Positions 4,615 through 6,515 of a DNA stretch of 6,515 bases are shown here, one piece after another (the stretch's first letter is position 1; the number at the start of each line of letters is the position of its first letter). The position numbers were made by a program, and so were the translations under genes. The notes under the pieces are model-generated. The model was not told the DNA's origin and did not search any database. It saw nothing but the letters and a program-made list of their open reading frames with translations. The stretch spans positions 1 to 6,515 of the forward strand of contig CALMOL010000197.1 in NCBI GenBank assembly GCA_937871685.1, in the 5' to 3' direction. This stretch comes from an uncultured Verrucomicrobiota bacterium. GTDB taxonomy: Bacteria; Verrucomicrobiota; Verrucomicrobiia; Chthoniobacterales; SZAS-18.

Positions 4615-6515
4615 GTGTCCATCCGCTTCCAGCACTATGAGGTTCCCCAGCGGCCCGACGGCTCTCCTTGGGAACTTGGACGCGGCGCGATGGGCGTGAC
4701 CTATAAGGCCTTCGACACGAATCTCCGCTCGCCCGCCGCGCTCAAGGTCATCAACGCGGCTTATCTCTCGAACGACCACGCCCGCCAGCGCTTCCTGCGC
4801 GAGGCGCGCGCGGCGGCCCAACTCCGCCATCCGAACGTCGCCACGATCTTCCACCTCGGGCACGAGGGCGTGGAGAATTACTTCTACGCGATGGAGCTCA
4901 TTGAGGGCGAGACCTTCGAAGACCTCGTCCGGCGCGACGGCCCGCTGCCTGCCGCCACCGCGCTCGAGCTCACGCTCCAGGTCACCCGCGCCCTCATCGC
5001 GGCGCACGCCATCGGCCTCATCCACCGCGACCTCAAGCCGGCCAACCTCATGCTCACCCGCCAGGCCGGCGAGCCGCTCGTCAAGGTGATCGACTTCGGC
5101 CTCGCGAAGGCCGTCGCGCCGGAAAACGGCATCGAGTCCGCCGACGCGCAGGCGCTCACGCAGACGCAGGGCGCCAGCTTCGTCGGCACCCCGTTCTACG
5201 CCTCGCCCGAGCAACTGGAAAATCTTTCGCTCGACACGCGCTCGGACCTCTACTCGCTCGGCGTCACGCTCTGGTTTCTGCTCTCGGGGAAGCTGCCCTT
5301 TCAGGCCACGTCGTTCGCGCGCCTCGCCGCGGAGCACATCTCCAAGCCGCCGCCCTTCCAGCATCTCGCCGGCCAGCCGGAGTGCGTGTTGGAATTGCTC
5401 CGGCGGATGTTGGAAAAGGATCCCGATGCGCGCCCGCAAACGCCGGTGGAGCTGCGCGACGAGATCCTCTCCTGCCTGCGCCGGATCCCGGCCGATGGCA
5501 CCGCCGCGTCAGCACCGCCGACCGTTCGCGCCACGCCCACGGAGACGCTCCTCCAGCCACCCGCGCCGCCGGCCACCTGCGAGCTGGGGTCACTCACCGT
5601 CGGCTCCACGCTGCTCGGCCGCTGGCGGCTCGACGAGCGCGACGGCGAGCACGCCTTCCACGCCGTGGACCTCGGCACCGGCGGCCCCGTGGCCGTGCGC
5701 ACGCTGCCTCCCGCCGCGCTGCCCGAGGTGCGCGCGATGCTGGAGGGCTGGTCCCGCGCCGCCGCCCAGTGCCCCGCGCTGCTCGCGCCCGTGGAGGCCG
5801 GCGAATCGCCCGACGGAAAGGGCGCATGGGTCACGCTGGAATGGGCCGGCGCGACCGTGACGCCCTCGCTGCTCGACCTCATCAAGCAGCGTGGCGCGCT
5901 CTCCCTCGGCGAGACGCTCGCCCTCCTCGAACCCGTGGCCGAAGCCGATCGTGAGCTGCGCCGGCAGGGTGCGCGGGGCGCCCACCTCGAGCCTGCGCAC
6001 ATCCTGCTGCCGGCCGCGGACGAGGAGCACCCGCAAGACCTCCTCCCCCGCGTGTGCCCGGTGGAGATTTTCCCCGCCCTCGATGCCGCCGCCACGCGCG
6101 GCGACGAGACGATCCTCTCGCCGCTCGACACCGCCGTGCCCTCGCTCACCCTTGGCGGCGACGCGCGCTCCTTCGGCCGGCTCGCGTGCGAGCTGCTCGG
6201 CGGCCCCGCGCGCAACTGGCTGGAGCCGCACCCCGCGCGCTATGTGCCGCTCTCCGCGTTGAACGAGGCGGGCAACGTCGTGCTCCGTCGCTGCCTCACG
6301 GCCACCTCGCATGCCCGCCACCCGCGCGAGGGATACGAGGACGGCGTGGATTTCCTCTCTGCGCTGCGCCGCTCCGTGGACGGAAGCCGGGCCGCCGCCC
6401 ACTTCGCGCCCGCGCCCGCCGCGGCGGCGGCGAGGGGGGAGGCCGAGCCTGAGCCGGTGCCCCACGGCGTCGTAGCGCATGGCCTGCACGAAGGCGGCGA
6501 AGTCGCCCACGCGCA
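4615..6515 (+). CDS. Ser/Thr protein kinase with second, pseudokinase domain; 3' end beyond window
   Basis: Incomplete at the right edge; 633 codons are visible from the GTG at 4615. Residues 19-288 form a complete Hanks-type kinase domain: glycine loop GRGAMGVTYKA (22-32), ATP-anchoring Lys44 in AALKV, helix-C Glu63, catalytic loop HRDLKPANLM with Asp139, Lys141 and Asn144 (137-146), DFG 160-162, activation segment ending GTPFYASPEQ (Glu199), helix-F Asp211 and Arg273. It should be active. A Pro/Ala/Thr linker (about 290-322) leads to a second kinase-like fold (about 326-590) lacking the catalytic residues. An Ala/Pro-rich stretch (591-620) ends the visible part. No membrane segment is seen yet; one may follow. 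The GTG start is favoured because the sequence after it (HYEVPQRPDGSPWELGRGAMG) is the typical opening of verrucomicrobial kinases as I recall them; no Shine-Dalgarno is visible, and an in-frame TTG lies at 4561. The last ~25 codons (from about 6440) read unnaturally and may not belong to this gene. Confidence 0.9.
   Translation, partial: MSIRFQHYEVPQRPDGSPWELGRGAMGVTYKAFDTNLRSPAALKVINAAYLSNDHARQRFLREARAAAQLRHPNVATIFHLGHEGVENYFYAMELIEGETFEDLVRRDGPLPAATALELTLQVTRALIAAHAIGLIHRDLKPANLMLTRQAGEPLVKVIDFGLAKAVAPENGIESADAQALTQTQGASFVGTPFYASPEQLENLSLDTRSDLYSLGVTLWFLLSGKLPFQATSFARLAAEHISKPPPFQHLAGQPECVLELLRRMLEKDPDARPQTPVELRDEILSCLRRIPADGTAASAPPTVRATPTETLLQPPAPPATCELGSLTVGSTLLGRWRLDERDGEHAFHAVDLGTGGPVAVRTLPPAALPEVRAMLEGWSRAAAQCPALLAPVEAGESPDGKGAWVTLEWAGATVTPSLLDLIKQRGALSLGETLALLEPVAEADRELRRQGARGAHLEPAHILLPAADEEHPQDLLPRVCPVEIFPALDAAATRGDETILSPLDTAVPSLTLGGDARSFGRLACELLGGPARNWLEPHPARYVPLSALNEAGNVVLRRCLTATSHARHPREGYEDGVDFLSALRRSVDGSRAAAHFAPAPAAAAARGEAEPEPVPHGVVAHGLHEGGEVAHA
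6460..6515 (-). other. Reverse-strand fragment resembling start of a SUMF1/FGE domain
   Basis: Read leftward from the right edge, bases 6513-6460 give RVGDFAAFVQAMRYDAVG. This matches my memory of the segment that opens formylglycine-generating-enzyme-like (SUMF1) domains in Verrucomicrobiota, of the form 'ETRV.DFAAFV.ATGYDATGG'. Such domains are often fused downstream of Ser/Thr kinases, the kind of protein read here on the opposite strand. After about 6445 the reverse frame turns into Arg/Gly-rich nonsense (PPRRRRGGRG) and shows no further domain. The fragment therefore cannot be a normal gene end. It could be an inverted piece, a contig-end chimera, or chance in a GC-rich antisense frame. 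The resemblance is short and unverified. Confidence 0.3.

Noticed and set aside
4466..4699. A 77-codon plus-strand frame between the mutase and kinase genes
   Set aside because: It translates the palindromic repeat and overlaps the kinase start in another frame; no family resemblance.
4546..5439. A 297-codon open frame on the minus strand opposite the kinase domain
   Set aside because: It is Arg/Glu/Gly-rich without a domain and lies opposite a fully motif-supported kinase. It is a GC shadow.

Overview
The window is very GC-rich bacterial DNA, with third codon positions almost all G or C in the main genes. It carries four well-supported genes and one small uncertain one. There are no RNA genes, CRISPR arrays, insertion sequences or phage genes. 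The combination suggests a Verrucomicrobiota-type (PVC superphylum) environmental bacterium: a Ser/Thr kinase opening with a 'PQRPDGSPWELGRGAMGVTYKA'-like sequence, a small 'LDEIR...PFTLHLSDGR' protein, and intergenic palindromes such as TGTAGA...TCTACA. This assignment rests on remembered family resemblance, not on a search.

Layout. Bases 1-121 show no gene, only a small ACGGC-AA-GCCGT hairpin at 46-57. A drug/metabolite-transporter (EamA-type) permease runs forward (122-1096). It converges on a reverse-strand SAM-dependent RNA methyltransferase of the RlmI/RlmK type (1245-2180). The 148-base gap between them is filled by a long interrupted inverted repeat. Leftward from the methyltransferase and rightward from a 77-residue protein of unknown function (2240-2473), transcription is divergent. 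Thirty-four bases further on is a complete phosphohexomutase (2508-4469), whose stop codon lies inside a perfect 8-bp hairpin. The next gap (4470-4614) holds a second palindrome of a type that looks dispersed in the genome. From 4615 to the right edge runs a large, incomplete Ser/Thr protein kinase gene.

Gene relations. The 77-residue gene and the phosphohexomutase could be co-transcribed. The transporter, methyltransferase, mutase and kinase otherwise look like unrelated housekeeping and signalling genes, each separated by repeat-bearing spacers. There is no defence, secretion or biosynthetic cluster.

The most interesting region is the kinase gene. A fully equipped Hanks-type kinase domain is followed by a second, degenerate kinase fold (pseudokinase). 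At the extreme right edge the opposite strand reads like the beginning of a formylglycine-generating-enzyme (SUMF1) domain, a domain I recall as a partner of such kinases. That suggests a local inversion or an assembly chimera at the window end.
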